Origin: a virus
Direction: 5' to 3' (one strand)
Length of the DNA stretch: 35,270 nucleotides
IMG/VR virus record: IMGVR_UViG_3300047560_001916
Coordinates: 1-35,270 of that record
The notes beneath the pieces are model-generated. The model did not search any database, was not told the DNA's origin, and worked only from the letters and a program-made list of their open reading frames with translations. The position numbers were made by a program, and so were the translations under genes. Positions 15,155-21,708 of the stretch are shown here, piece after piece (position 1 is the stretch's first letter; every line of letters begins with the position of its first letter).

Positions 15155-15571
15155 ATGTACGAGTATTATGTAAATGAAGTAACTAACGTAGTAGATGGAG
15201 ATACCATTGACGTTGTAATTGATCTAGGATTTGATATCCTATTTAAGAGTCGTGTACGCTTGGCTGGTATCGATACCCCAGAATCACGCACTGCAGATAA
15301 AGCTGAGAAGGCTCTAGGCCTTGAGGCCAAAGAGTATCTAAAGAAGCATATTAAAGGTGCTAAGAAGGTTGTTATCCGTACAGAAAAGATGGACTCATCT
15401 GAAAAGTATGGTCGCATTCTTGGATGGGTATATCTTGATGACGAGTCAGAGTCTATTAATAACAAGATGATTAATGATGGTTATGCTTGGGGATATCTTG
15501 GAGAAACAAAGGTTAAAGATTTTGATGCACTTGCAAAAGCAAGAGCTAAAGCTGCCAATAAAACCAAGTAA
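15155..15571 (+). CDS. thermonuclease-like (SNase) endonuclease
   Basis: The 138-residue protein is a staphylococcal-nuclease homologue: VVDGDTIDVVIDLG (12-25), RVRLAGIDTPESR (36-48) with the catalytic Arg and Glu, and EKYGRILGWVY with the second Arg. Usual members are calcium-dependent and cut DNA or RNA. No signal peptide is present, so it would act inside the cell, perhaps on host nucleic acid. ATG 15155 follows CGGAGAA; it lies two bases after the previous stop. A leaderless-type promoter follows. Confidence 0.9.
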   Translation: MYEYYVNEVTNVVDGDTIDVVIDLGFDILFKSRVRLAGIDTPESRTADKAEKALGLEAKEYLKKHIKGAKKVVIRTEKMDSSEKYGRILGWVYLDDESESINNKMINDGYAWGYLGETKVKDFDALAKARAKAANKTK

Positions 15572-15582
15572 TTAAACTGGAG

Positions 15583-15588
15583 TATAAT
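15583..15588 (+). promoter_or_regulatory. -10 box TATAAT, leaderless start for 15595
   Basis: TATAAT is six bases before ATG 15595. CTGGAG just upstream of the box would lie outside the transcript and cannot serve as ribosome site. Confidence 0.6.
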
Positions 15589-15594
15589 ATTCTT

Positions 15595-16032
15595 ATGGAA
15601 TATCTTCTTGGATCTATCCTAACTCTCATAACAATAGCTATTGTTTCTAAGAGATTTAGTGAGAGCGAATCCGTAAAGATGAAGGTCAATATTCAGTATA
15701 ACCAGACCAGATCATTTGAGCTACAAAGACCACTTGAGATTTTTAAAGCTATGATAATTGCTGTTGAAAAAGGTGTGAATAATCAGACCAACAAACATCA
15801 TGCCTCTCTGCATGTCAAGGTTGTTATTGCACAAAATGAAGCCTACTGGATTTCTAATAACAAATTCTATGTTGCTGATGTAGTGGATAGAATGGTTGTG
15901 GAAGGCTCGGAGAGGGAAGTTGACACAATGACCATGGATGATGTACAATTAAAGAGAATAGAAGAAATAGTAGAAATACTTAGAAAGGACGATGAAGATG
16001 ATCGTGGTGGTGCAGGGTACAAAAAGCTTTGA
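15595..16032 (+). CDS. membrane-anchored hypothetical protein
   Basis: The 145-residue protein has one N-terminal membrane segment (LLGSILTLITIAIVSKR, 4-20) followed by a soluble part with strands MKVNIQY, HASLHVKVVIAQNEAYWI and a C-terminal acidic helix (RIEEIVEILRKDDEDD). The start is fixed by the leaderless promoter. It overlaps the next gene by 41 bases. No family recognised. Confidence 0.7.
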   Translation: MEYLLGSILTLITIAIVSKRFSESESVKMKVNIQYNQTRSFELQRPLEIFKAMIIAVEKGVNNQTNKHHASLHVKVVIAQNEAYWISNNKFYVADVVDRMVVEGSEREVDTMTMDDVQLKRIEEIVEILRKDDEDDRGGAGYKKL

Positions 16033-16348
16033 TGATTACCAAACATTCTTGGCTGGTATGAGAACTGCTCTGTTGAATAGAAATGAAGATGACAAGACCT
16101 TCACCGTATTTTCTGCAGGACCTTTGAATATCAACAATATGGCTATGGAGTTTGTAAATATCTCTGAGCGTACGCTAAAGGCTAAGGGGATTAAAACTAA
16201 ATTAGTTAAGATTCCTCCAAGTTGGATTGCTGATAATCATTATGATATAGATTTCTTTGCATATTATTGCAATAGAAAAGAGGACCTACCTATAATGGTC
16301 CAAGACATGAATGCAAAAGATGTAAATGTACAAATTTACAGACCATAA
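15992..16348 (+). CDS. small Rossmann-like protein, possible SLOG/DUF2493 relative
   Basis: The 118-residue protein begins with a hydrophobic strand and glycine loop, MIVVVQGTKSFDDYQTFL (3-20), then FTVFSAGPLNINNMAMEFV and KTKLVKIPPSWIADN. The order 'strand-G-T/R-x-F ... GP/A-xGxD-xA' recalls SLOG nucleotide-sensing proteins of the DUF2493 type, but the key GADxxA element is not preserved. A second ATG at 15998 could be the start. The assignment is tentative. It overlaps the upstream membrane protein gene. Confidence 0.55.
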   Translation: MKMIVVVQGTKSFDDYQTFLAGMRTALLNRNEDDKTFTVFSAGPLNINNMAMEFVNISERTLKAKGIKTKLVKIPPSWIADNHYDIDFFAYYCNRKEDLPIMVQDMNAKDVNVQIYRP

Positions 16349-16376
16349 AACATATAACAAATAAGGAGAAAATCTA

Positions 16377-16586
16377 ATGAACGTTAAGTCATTGGAAAAG
16401 ATGGAATCAATCGTAAGGTCAAATAGATCGCTTAGCTGGATTGGTTGGGATGTAATGAATACAATTCCAAATCCTACAGCATGGTCAAAGCCAAACGGTG
16501 TTTTTATTCGTGGGCGTTGGTATATTAAGCAAGTATTTCCAGTAACAGAAAATGGATGGAACATACCAGATAAGCTTGTGAGGTAG
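16377..16586 (+). CDS. hypothetical 69-residue protein
   Basis: A small protein with an N-terminal helix (LEKMESIVRSNRSL) and a strand-rich tail (GVFIRGRWYIKQVFPV). AAGGAGAAAA lies well placed before the ATG, which supports translation. It is immediately upstream of the WhiB gene, separated by three bases, so the two are co-expressed. No family recognised. Confidence 0.7.
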   Translation: MNVKSLEKMESIVRSNRSLSWIGWDVMNTIPNPTAWSKPNGVFIRGRWYIKQVFPVTENGWNIPDKLVR

Positions 16587-16589
16587 TGC

Positions 16590-16877
16590 ATGGCAATACC
16601 TACAACAGAGTGGATGAAGCAGGCAAGATGTAAGAATTTTGATACTGAATTATTCTTTGATAAATATGAAGAAGATGTTGAGCTAAGAGAAGATGTTGAC
16701 ACTATGTGTTCTATGTGCCCAGTTGCACGACATTGCTTAGCCAATGGAGTTTCCCACAAGGGCTGGGGAGTCTGGGGAGGAATCTATCTAGTGGATGGAG
16801 AAATCTCACGTGAATTCAATAATCATAAAACTAAGGCTAAGTGGGCAGCCACTTGGAAGTATTTGACGGTGGACTAA
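16590..16877 (+). CDS. WhiB-family iron-sulfur transcription factor
   Basis: The 95-residue protein carries the four cluster-binding cysteines C14, C40, C43 and C49 (spacing C-x25-C-x2-C-x5-C) and the GVWGG turn at 60-64. WhiB-like proteins bind a [4Fe-4S] cluster and contact the principal sigma factor region 4; they occur only in actinobacteria and their phages. This protein could redirect or block host transcription, as phage WhiB homologues such as WhiBTM4 do in mycobacteria. A basic C-terminal tail (KTKAKWAATWKY) could contact DNA. Its stop overlaps the next ATG. Confidence 0.95.
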   Translation: MAIPTTEWMKQARCKNFDTELFFDKYEEDVELREDVDTMCSMCPVARHCLANGVSHKGWGVWGGIYLVDGEISREFNNHKTKAKWAATWKYLTVD

Positions 16878-17440
16878 TGTCACTATTTTTAGATGATAAC
16901 AGAATGATATTCTGCACACCACAAACCTTAACAGAAGATCTTTTTAAGATTGAAAACTCAGAAGATCTTGCTAGACAGGTTCTTGGTGTAATAAAAAGCA
17001 AGTTCGATGCAGTAAACGTATTCTCTGGACTTCTTGAAGGACATAAAAGGATAAATGCATTTGCCATCTTGGGCGATGGATATGTTGTATGTGATGACCT
17101 GAACATTAATCATTTTGTCGGTACAAGAGATATAGTCGCATATTATGATGAACTAGATGTTACAGTAAATGCTCCTAAGATTCTGTTTGAGCTATCGTAT
17201 AGTGATGCACCTAAAGTTTGGGGCAATGGGCCAAGACTTTACGAGGTAGAGGCATTGATTAGAGATAAATATACTATTAATATTCATGCCAATAGTGAGG
17301 AAGAAGCCCTAGCTATTGCAGATAAAATAGATGTATCAGAATGGAAGCATCCAGACGTATTAGAAGATGCCCATCTAAATGATAGAAGACTAATTAGGCA
17401 TGCTAGATGGGGAAACCTATCCGTGAAAGAGATTGAGTAA
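16877..17440 (+). CDS. hypothetical protein coupled to WhiB
   Basis: The 187-residue soluble protein starts on the WhiB stop (TAATG), which decides ATG 16877 over earlier in-frame codons. It contains NRMIFCTPQTLTEDLF near the start, a central AILGDGYVVCDDLNINHFVG and a C-terminal NIHANSEEEALAIADK helix of the sort seen in small repeat or adaptor domains. No family recognised. The coupling suggests partnership with the WhiB protein or simple operon packing. Confidence 0.72.
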   Translation: MSLFLDDNRMIFCTPQTLTEDLFKIENSEDLARQVLGVIKSKFDAVNVFSGLLEGHKRINAFAILGDGYVVCDDLNINHFVGTRDIVAYYDELDVTVNAPKILFELSYSDAPKVWGNGPRLYEVEALIRDKYTINIHANSEEEALAIADKIDVSEWKHPDVLEDAHLNDRRLIRHARWGNLSVKEIE

Positions 17441-17683
17441 ATGTATACAGATCAAATGAGGTCAGCTTTTAGATCACTAGCACATCTTGCACCAAAAGGT
17501 TTCAAGGTAACGCTTGTTGATAATGAGCATTTTATAACAATTAAGGCAGCAGAAGCTGACTTTCTTAAATTATCTTATGACGATAAGTTAAAAGCAGTAG
17601 AGTATATGATTAGGTCTAAAAAGGCTTTAGAGGAAAATGGAGCGATTGTTCTCCTGGTTCGTGAAGGCGGTCAGGAGCTATGA
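17441..17683 (+). CDS. hypothetical 80-residue protein
   Basis: It begins on the base after the previous stop. The sequence alternates helix and strand (MRSAFRSLAHLAPKGFKVTLVDNEHFITIK), followed by a basic helix (YDDKLKAVEYMIRSKKAL) and a C-terminal hydrophobic strand (AIVLLVREGG). No membrane segment. No family recognised. It overlaps a tiny membrane-protein gene by four bases. Confidence 0.68.
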   Translation: MYTDQMRSAFRSLAHLAPKGFKVTLVDNEHFITIKAAEADFLKLSYDDKLKAVEYMIRSKKALEENGAIVLLVREGGQEL

Positions 17684-17769
17684 TACATCCGCTATGGGGG
17701 CTAGTATTTTTTGCAGGTGGATGGATTGTAAGCTACATACAGAATAGGAACTATGACAAAAAAGATTAA
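17680..17769 (+). CDS. 29-residue single-span membrane peptide
   Basis: The frame opens on ATGA at the previous stop and encodes MIHPLWGLVFFAGGWIVSYI followed by a charged tail (QNRNYDKKD). It is one hydrophobic span with a polar end. GTCAGGAGC just upstream is a good ribosome site, which supports expression. It overlaps the next small membrane-protein gene by 17 bases. Function unknown. Confidence 0.6.
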   Translation: MIHPLWGLVFFAGGWIVSYIQNRNYDKKD

Positions 17770-17893
17770 GATTGTTATTGCATCGTTGCTTGCAACTGGT
17801 GTGGTCATATCAATATATTTTGCAGCACAGTTGACAAAACTTGTGGAATCCGATATACTAGATATATCTGAAGACGAAGAGGAATGGTTCTAA
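17753..17893 (+). CDS. 46-residue single-span membrane protein
   Basis: A basic start (MTKKIK), a hydrophobic span IVIASLLATGVVISIYFAA (7-25) and an acidic tail (SEDEEEW) fit a small type II membrane protein or uncleaved signal anchor. It ends on the start codon of the next gene (TAATG). AATAGGAA precedes the start. It could be part of a lysis or superinfection function, but nothing shows this. Confidence 0.6.
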   Translation: MTKKIKIVIASLLATGVVISIYFAAQLTKLVESDILDISEDEEEWF

Positions 17894-18387
17894 TGCAAAC
17901 TTTCTTGCCATCAAAAAACTTTGACGTGGCTGCCAACATGCTTGATTCAAAGCGACTCAATAAGCAAATCTTAGAGTCATATCAAATTCTTAAGGTGTTA
18001 TCCAACAAAGATCCAAAAGCTGCATGGCGTAATCATCCTGCTGTAAAGATGTGGCGTGGACATGAGCATGGGTTGTTTACCTATACACTTGCTATGGTAA
18101 ATGAAGCTAATAAGCGTGGTATTAAAACTGATAAGAATATGGAAAATCTTATTGCTCTACGTGTTATTTTTGTATCAGAGTGGGGCAGTGGATTTCCATC
18201 GTGGTTCTACAACCAGTCTGAGATGAAGCGAATTACTACAACACATCGTGCACGTCTTTATGTAAAAGATCCAGAGTACTACTTTAAGTTTAAGTCATAT
18301 TTAGACCATGCATCGAATAAGCCTTGTTGTGAAGGATGCAACTATTATTGGCCTACACATCTAGTAGATAAGGCATTAGCTAAATGA
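17893..18387 (+). CDS. MSMEG_6728-type protein, pyrimidine-dimer DNA glycosylase family
   Basis: The 164-residue protein begins MQTFLPSKNFDVAANMLDSK and continues RLNKQILESYQIL, AWRNHPAVKMWRGHEHGLFTYTLAM, a pattern I know from actinobacterial MSMEG_6728-family proteins, which fall in the Pyr_excise (pyrimidine dimer DNA glycosylase) family. Such enzymes remove UV photoproducts, useful to a phage in sunlit water. ATG 17893 overlaps the previous stop and matches the family start; ATG 17884 is also in frame. The C-terminus holds CCEGCNYYWP, a possible metal site. The activity itself is inferred. Confidence 0.75.
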   Translation: MQTFLPSKNFDVAANMLDSKRLNKQILESYQILKVLSNKDPKAAWRNHPAVKMWRGHEHGLFTYTLAMVNEANKRGIKTDKNMENLIALRVIFVSEWGSGFPSWFYNQSEMKRITTTHRARLYVKDPEYYFKFKSYLDHASNKPCCEGCNYYWPTHLVDKALAK

Positions 18388-18794
18388 TTGACACTATAAT
18401 AATTTCTATATTATCTATTGTTGTAATAGTATTACTATATGGCCTAGCCTATATAAAAAAGAAGCAGATTGATCAGTTTCTAGTTCTTATACAGTCTCAG
18501 CTTGACAACGACTTGCTATCAAAAAGACTTGCACAAATTGCTCAAGAGAAACAGCTTGTTGAGTCAGAAGACTTTATGAGATTTATGACCGAGAGTCGGG
18601 ACTATGCTTTTGAGTATATTAGTACAGTGCAGGAAGCAGTAAAAGAATATAACAATGCTATAGAGCCAGTATTTGCTTATTATCTTAAATATGGAAAGCT
18701 AATGGGTGAGAGCCCAGATACAGACCATCTAGATAAAATTATTGCTGCTCACACAGAATTTATGAAAATAATGCCATCGGAGCCAGGCAAATGA
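18384..18794 (+). CDS. membrane-anchored coiled-coil protein
   Basis: The 136-residue protein has a strong N-terminal membrane span (IIISILSIVVIVLLYGLAYI, 5-24) followed by long amphipathic helices (QIDQFLVLIQSQLDNDLLSKRL, and the region around EAVKEYNNAIEP). A type of spanin-like inner-membrane subunit is conceivable, but actinobacterial phages usually lack spanins, so I leave function open. Both ends overlap neighbours by four bases. Confidence 0.7.
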   Translation: MIDTIIISILSIVVIVLLYGLAYIKKKQIDQFLVLIQSQLDNDLLSKRLAQIAQEKQLVESEDFMRFMTESRDYAFEYISTVQEAVKEYNNAIEPVFAYYLKYGKLMGESPDTDHLDKIIAAHTEFMKIMPSEPGK

Positions 18795-18958
18795 TGGAGT
18801 TAAAGTCAGATAATGACTATTTAAAATATTTCTACACAGTATGTGATATCTTAAACTGTGAGAAAATGTCTACACATAAGTATGATCTTGGAGACAAGAC
18901 CATAGAGGTTTGTGAAGAACATTGTGAAAGACTTATTAAAGAATTTTTAATAAGCTAA
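18791..18958 (+). CDS. 55-residue Cys-rich protein
   Basis: The frame begins on ATGA at the previous stop; ATG 18794 in the same frame is the alternative. It has a CDILNCEK pair near the centre and CEEHCER near the end, which together could hold one zinc ion. Its end contains a 9-base inverted repeat (18932-18954) in the DNA. No family recognised. Confidence 0.62.
   Translation: MMELKSDNDYLKYFYTVCDILNCEKMSTHKYDLGDKTIEVCEEHCERLIKEFLIS
18932..18954. repeat. perfect 9-base inverted repeat upstream of a promoter
   Basis: CTTATTAAA and TTTAATAAG flank a five-base spacer GAATT. The repeat ends ten bases before the -10 box at 18964, where the -35 region of that promoter should be. It could be an operator. 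It is also inside a coding frame, so coincidence in AT-rich DNA is possible. Confidence 0.5.
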
Positions 18959-18963
18959 CATGA

Positions 18964-18969
18964 TATACT
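18964..18969 (+). promoter_or_regulatory. -10 box TATACT for the holin-like gene
   Basis: TATACT is 25 bases before ATG 18995, with a strong GAGGAGGAA site between. The -35 region is occupied by an inverted repeat instead of TTGACA. The TATACT form is shared with the promoters at 12322 and 29093. Confidence 0.5.
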
Positions 18970-18994
18970 AATAAGGTATCCGAGGAGGAATACT

Positions 18995-19288
18995 ATGAAT
19001 GAACAACTAAAAGCAATGCTTGCATCCTATGGACGCTCAGTACTTGGTGCTGGGATTGCCCTATACATGTCAGGTGTAACTGATCCTAAGCAATTAGCTT
19101 ATGCATTAGTTGCTGCACTTGCACCAGTAGCACTTCGCTACATCAATCCTAACGATAAGTCGTTTGGTCGTCTGCCAAAGGTAGAGGAAGTTGATGCTGC
19201 ACTTAAAACAGTTAAGGCAGTTAAGAAGGCTCCTGCAAAGAAGGCAGTGGCCAAGAAAGCTCCTGCTAAGAAAACAGCAACTAAGTAA
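18995..19288 (+). CDS. holin-like membrane protein with Ala-Lys-Pro tail
   Basis: The 97-residue protein has an N-terminal amphipathic part, two hydrophobic stretches (SVLGAGIALYMSGV 15-28 and LAYALVAALAPVALRYI 34-50) with a short polar turn, then a C-terminal tail of repeated KKAPAKKA units. Size, two spans and a highly basic tail fit a phage holin, and its promoter resembles those of the lysis genes. The tail also resembles histone H1-like nucleic-acid-binding tails. A strong terminator follows directly. Holin is my best reading; it is inference. Confidence 0.6.
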   Translation: MNEQLKAMLASYGRSVLGAGIALYMSGVTDPKQLAYALVAALAPVALRYINPNDKSFGRLPKVEEVDAALKTVKAVKKAPAKKAVAKKAPAKKTATK

Positions 19289-19303
19289 TTAGTTACTATA
19301 AGA

Positions 19304-19333
19304 ATAGGCCACTATATGTGGTCTATTTTTTTT
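19304..19333 (+). terminator. intrinsic terminator after the holin-like gene
   Basis: A nine-base-pair stem ATAGGCCAC/GTGGTCTAT with loop TATAT is followed by eight T residues. It separates the rightward genes from the leftward oxygenase gene, whose stop codon overlaps the T-run. The short A content before the stem gives it weak leftward capacity. Confidence 0.85.
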
Positions 19334-20036
19334 ATTCAAATAAGTTTACGTACTGTGGTTCGTATGGATATGTAAGTCCTTCTCTTCTGAGATCAGACTC
19401 TTTGTCAGTTCCAAAATACAAAAATGAAACAATTGTCCATCTATGTTTATCTCCAAATACATCGTGGATTCTGTGTTCATAAGAATATCCAGATGGGAAA
19501 ATAAAAAGTTGATTTGCCTTTGGCTTAATCTTTACCCCAAAGTGAATAAATTCTAACTCTCCACCCTCATAGTCATCGTTAGGATAGTAAACAATTGAAA
19601 CTGTTCTTGGCGTAGAGAATGTGTCATCAGAATGTGCACCAAAGAATTCACCAGGAGAATATCTAGAAATTCTTAAAGACTCTCTTGAATGTGGATCTAG
19701 TGTCCAGTGATGAAGGTATGAGCTGATTGGACCACTGATGGCCTCAATAGCTTCTGGCCACTTATAAATCCAACATGTGTCAGATTGCTTTCCATTCTCT
19801 CTTGTCCATCTCTTATCGTCAAAGAAATCTTCTCTGACCCACTTTGTGTACCCAGGATCATCCTTGTGTTTTTCCCAAAACTCTGGCTCAAGAAGTTCGT
19901 TAAAATATTTCATGGCATCTGGCCATACATCACTATAGATATGTACCCCAGGAATAGGAGATTCATACTTATACTGTGTACCATCAAAATCTTCTGTGAT
20001 ACCATTCTTCATGTTTTCTAGTCTAAACTTATCCAT
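19332..20036 (-). CDS. prolyl-4-hydroxylase-like Fe(II)/2-oxoglutarate oxygenase
   Basis: The 234-residue protein has H135-S-D137 (GAHSDD), strands VSIVYYPNDDYEGGELEF (146-163), KIKPKANQLFIFPSGY (169-184), a distal His at 188 or 191, and Arg199 (KHRWTIVSF). The 'NDDYEGGELEF ... FPSGY-H' pattern is close to that of the oxygenase at 6485. N-terminal residues up to about 115 are family-specific, with many Trp and Asp. It is a single leftward gene served by a leaderless promoter, divergent from Dps. Confidence 0.87.
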   Translation of the reverse strand: MDKFRLENMKNGITEDFDGTQYKYESPIPGVHIYSDVWPDAMKYFNELLEPEFWEKHKDDPGYTKWVREDFFDDKRWTRENGKQSDTCWIYKWPEAIEAISGPISSYLHHWTLDPHSRESLRISRYSPGEFFGAHSDDTFSTPRTVSIVYYPNDDYEGGELEFIHFGVKIKPKANQLFIFPSGYSYEHRIHDVFGDKHRWTIVSFLYFGTDKESDLRREGLTYPYEPQYVNLFE

Positions 20037-20042
20037 GCTTTA

Positions 20043-20048
20043 ATTATA
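20043..20048 (-). promoter_or_regulatory. -10 box TATAAT (extended TGG), leaderless start for leftward 20036
   Basis: On the minus strand TGGTATAAT ends six bases before the ATG of the oxygenase gene. It lies back to back with the Dps promoter, 28 bases apart. Confidence 0.65.
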
Positions 20049-20076
20049 CCATATTCCTATATTCTGAATTTTATGC

Positions 20077-20082
20077 TATAAT
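20077..20082 (+). promoter_or_regulatory. -10 box TATAAT (extended TGC), leaderless start for Dps
   Basis: TGCTATAAT lies seven bases before ATG 20090, so the transcript should begin at or next to the start codon. No ribosome site is present. Confidence 0.65.
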
Positions 20083-20089
20083 TAAGGTT

Positions 20090-20545
20090 ATGGATAGATT
20101 AACTATAGATGGCCTACAGGCACTACTTGCTGACACTGTAGCACTTAAATTTAAAGCACATGGATACCACTGGAATGTTGAGGGGGATGATTTCCCACAG
20201 TGGCATGATAAGTTTGCAGCAGTCTATGAAGATATGGATAATGCCATCGATGGTTTTGCGGAGTGGATCCGTATGATTGATATCAATTCATTTCCGAAGT
20301 TTAATCTTGCAGATTATGCATCACTAACTACTGTTGAATTCCCAGCAATTCCTACTGACCCAGTAATGATGGCTGCTGATTTGTGTGCATCAATTGAAGC
20401 AATAACTGTAAAGATTGTTATGCTTGCAGATCATACAACCAATATGAAGCAATATGGTCTTGCAAATTTCCTTGGTGATCGTCAAACTGCTCACCAGAAA
20501 TGGTGTTGGCAGCTTGGTGTTGCTCTAAAAAATATGGGGGAATAA
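20090..20545 (+). CDS. dps: Dps-family ferritin-like DNA-protection protein
   Basis: The 151-residue protein is a four-helix Dps homologue. LALKF/KAHGYHWNVEGDDF (17-35) has the ferroxidase His27, followed by PQWHDKF with His39 and YEDMDNAIDGFAEWIR with Asp50 and Asp54/Glu58 as metal ligands. Length matches small Dps subunits. Dps dodecamers oxidise and store iron using peroxide and can shield DNA. In a phage it could limit Fenton damage or starve host processes of free iron. It lies next to, and divergent from, an iron-dependent oxygenase. Its stop overlaps the next ATG. Confidence 0.88.
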   Translation: MDRLTIDGLQALLADTVALKFKAHGYHWNVEGDDFPQWHDKFAAVYEDMDNAIDGFAEWIRMIDINSFPKFNLADYASLTTVEFPAIPTDPVMMAADLCASIEAITVKIVMLADHTTNMKQYGLANFLGDRQTAHQKWCWQLGVALKNMGE

Positions 20546-20745
20546 TGTCAGACACTGCATCAGTACAGACATCAGATGTACCAGAGAATCCATCCAATAG
20601 TCTTAATCCTAGCGTTGGAATAAAAAAGCCTCAGTATATGAAGCATAATCCTAATAGCAAAGATTGCAAATGCGATAAGTGTATGAAAACTAAGGCAGAT
20701 GATTTTTGGTCTGGCTCAGCTTTTGCAAAAAAGACTAATAGATAA
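20545..20745 (+). CDS. hypothetical 66-residue protein with CxCxxC motif
   Basis: It starts on the Dps stop (TAATG). A disordered Ser/Pro-rich N-terminus precedes the metal-site-like DCKCDKCMKTKAD (about 40-52) and a basic tail. The Cys cluster could bind iron or zinc; an accessory role to Dps is suggested only by coupling. A weak hairpin with a T-run overlaps its stop. Confidence 0.65.
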   Translation: MSDTASVQTSDVPENPSNSLNPSVGIKKPQYMKHNPNSKDCKCDKCMKTKADDFWSGSAFAKKTNR

Positions 20746-20762
20746 ACTTAGTTTTCTTTTTT
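20731..20762 (+). terminator. weak AT-rich terminator after the Dps operon
   Basis: An eight-pair stem AAGACTAA/TTAGTTTT (one G-T) with a nine-base loop overlaps the stop codon and is followed by C and six T residues. Stem GC is low, so efficiency is doubtful. Further T-rich DNA follows up to 20811, where nothing else is recognised. Confidence 0.4.
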
Positions 20763-20811
20763 AGCTGTTTGTTTATTTTTTTAAATCTATACCAGACAAC
20801 TATTTTTTTTA

Positions 20812-21708
20812 TCATGCCCAACCTCTTTTAGTAATTTCATTAGAGAATTCTTCTGCCCACCATTGATTAATTAGTATGCCAGCATGGCCATCTCTTCTTG
20901 CAAAATCTTGTGGCTGAATCTTTCCATCTGGTCTATGCTTACGAACATAATCTTGCATCTTCTTTTCACTTAGACTTATGTAATTCTTTGATAAGTTGGC
21001 AAGTTCATAATTCACATTTTCTTCATAATCCCAGGAAGCCCATAGCATTTTTGTCCCTATTGACTCACAGTATTTTTCAAATAGCTTCCAGCTTAATGCA
21101 AAATCTACGAATGATCTTCTATGCTCATCTTCAGTAAATGGCTTTTCTAAAAGTTGTCCATCTGGAATCTTTCCGATATGTTCTTCTTCTTCCTTGCTAA
21201 GTTCTACACCATTAGGATATCTTTGAATATACACATATGTTTCATCGTGCCAAACAAAGAATCTTCCAATTGCTGGAAGCAAAGCAAATAGATATTCTGG
21301 GGCACCATACTTTTCAACATACACCATAAAATTACTAATTACCTTTTGCCATCCATAGCCACCTTTAGCTATACTATAAAATCCAGAATCTGGATAGAGA
21401 CTATCACGCACAATTTTTGACCACACTGTGTCTAGAGGTGCTGCCCATCCTTCAGTTTGCGAACATCCAGCAAACAAAACATGTGTGTTGGTATGGTCAG
21501 ATACAAACTCATCACACCTATAGAATTCACTATTAAAGTTATAAATAACAGTACCATCATCTTCTGCTCTCTCAGTTGGTAGAACTGTTAATATACGTGG
21601 AAACTCTTTCTGTCCTGGTTCAGTCTTAGCCCAGGTCTTATCAAACTTATTATAAAATACATCGTCTATTGCACCACGGAAGTTTTTAAAAATATGCTTT
21701 TTACTCAA
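20812..21708 (-). CDS. SGNH-hydrolase-like protein
   Basis: The 298-residue family member has EFYRCDEF (61-68), strand HVLFAGCSQTEGWAA (76-90) with Ser83 as candidate nucleophile, SIAKGGYGWQKVISNF, GAPEYLFALLPAIGRF, and a C-terminal RDGHAG with Asp273 and His275. The spacing Asp-x-His differs from the Asp-x-x-His in its paralogues. The start is TTG at 21708, overlapping the methyltransferase stop (TTGA); no ATG is available at that position. It is the last gene of a leftward pair. Confidence 0.65.
   Translation of the reverse strand: MSKKHIFKNFRGAIDDVFYNKFDKTWAKTEPGQKEFPRILTVLPTERAEDDGTVIYNFNSEFYRCDEFVSDHTNTHVLFAGCSQTEGWAAPLDTVWSKIVRDSLYPDSGFYSIAKGGYGWQKVISNFMVYVEKYGAPEYLFALLPAIGRFFVWHDETYVYIQRYPNGVELSKEEEEHIGKIPDGQLLEKPFTEDEHRRSFVDFALSWKLFEKYCESIGTKMLWASWDYEENVNYELANLSKNYISLSEKKMQDYVRKHRPDGKIQPQDFARRDGHAGILINQWWAEEFSNEITKRGWA

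Noticed and set aside
18995-19288. Histone H1-like DNA-binding protein as main call for the KKAPAKK-tailed protein
   Set aside because: Two hydrophobic spans precede the tail, and its promoter resembles lysis promoters, so a membrane/holin reading fits better.
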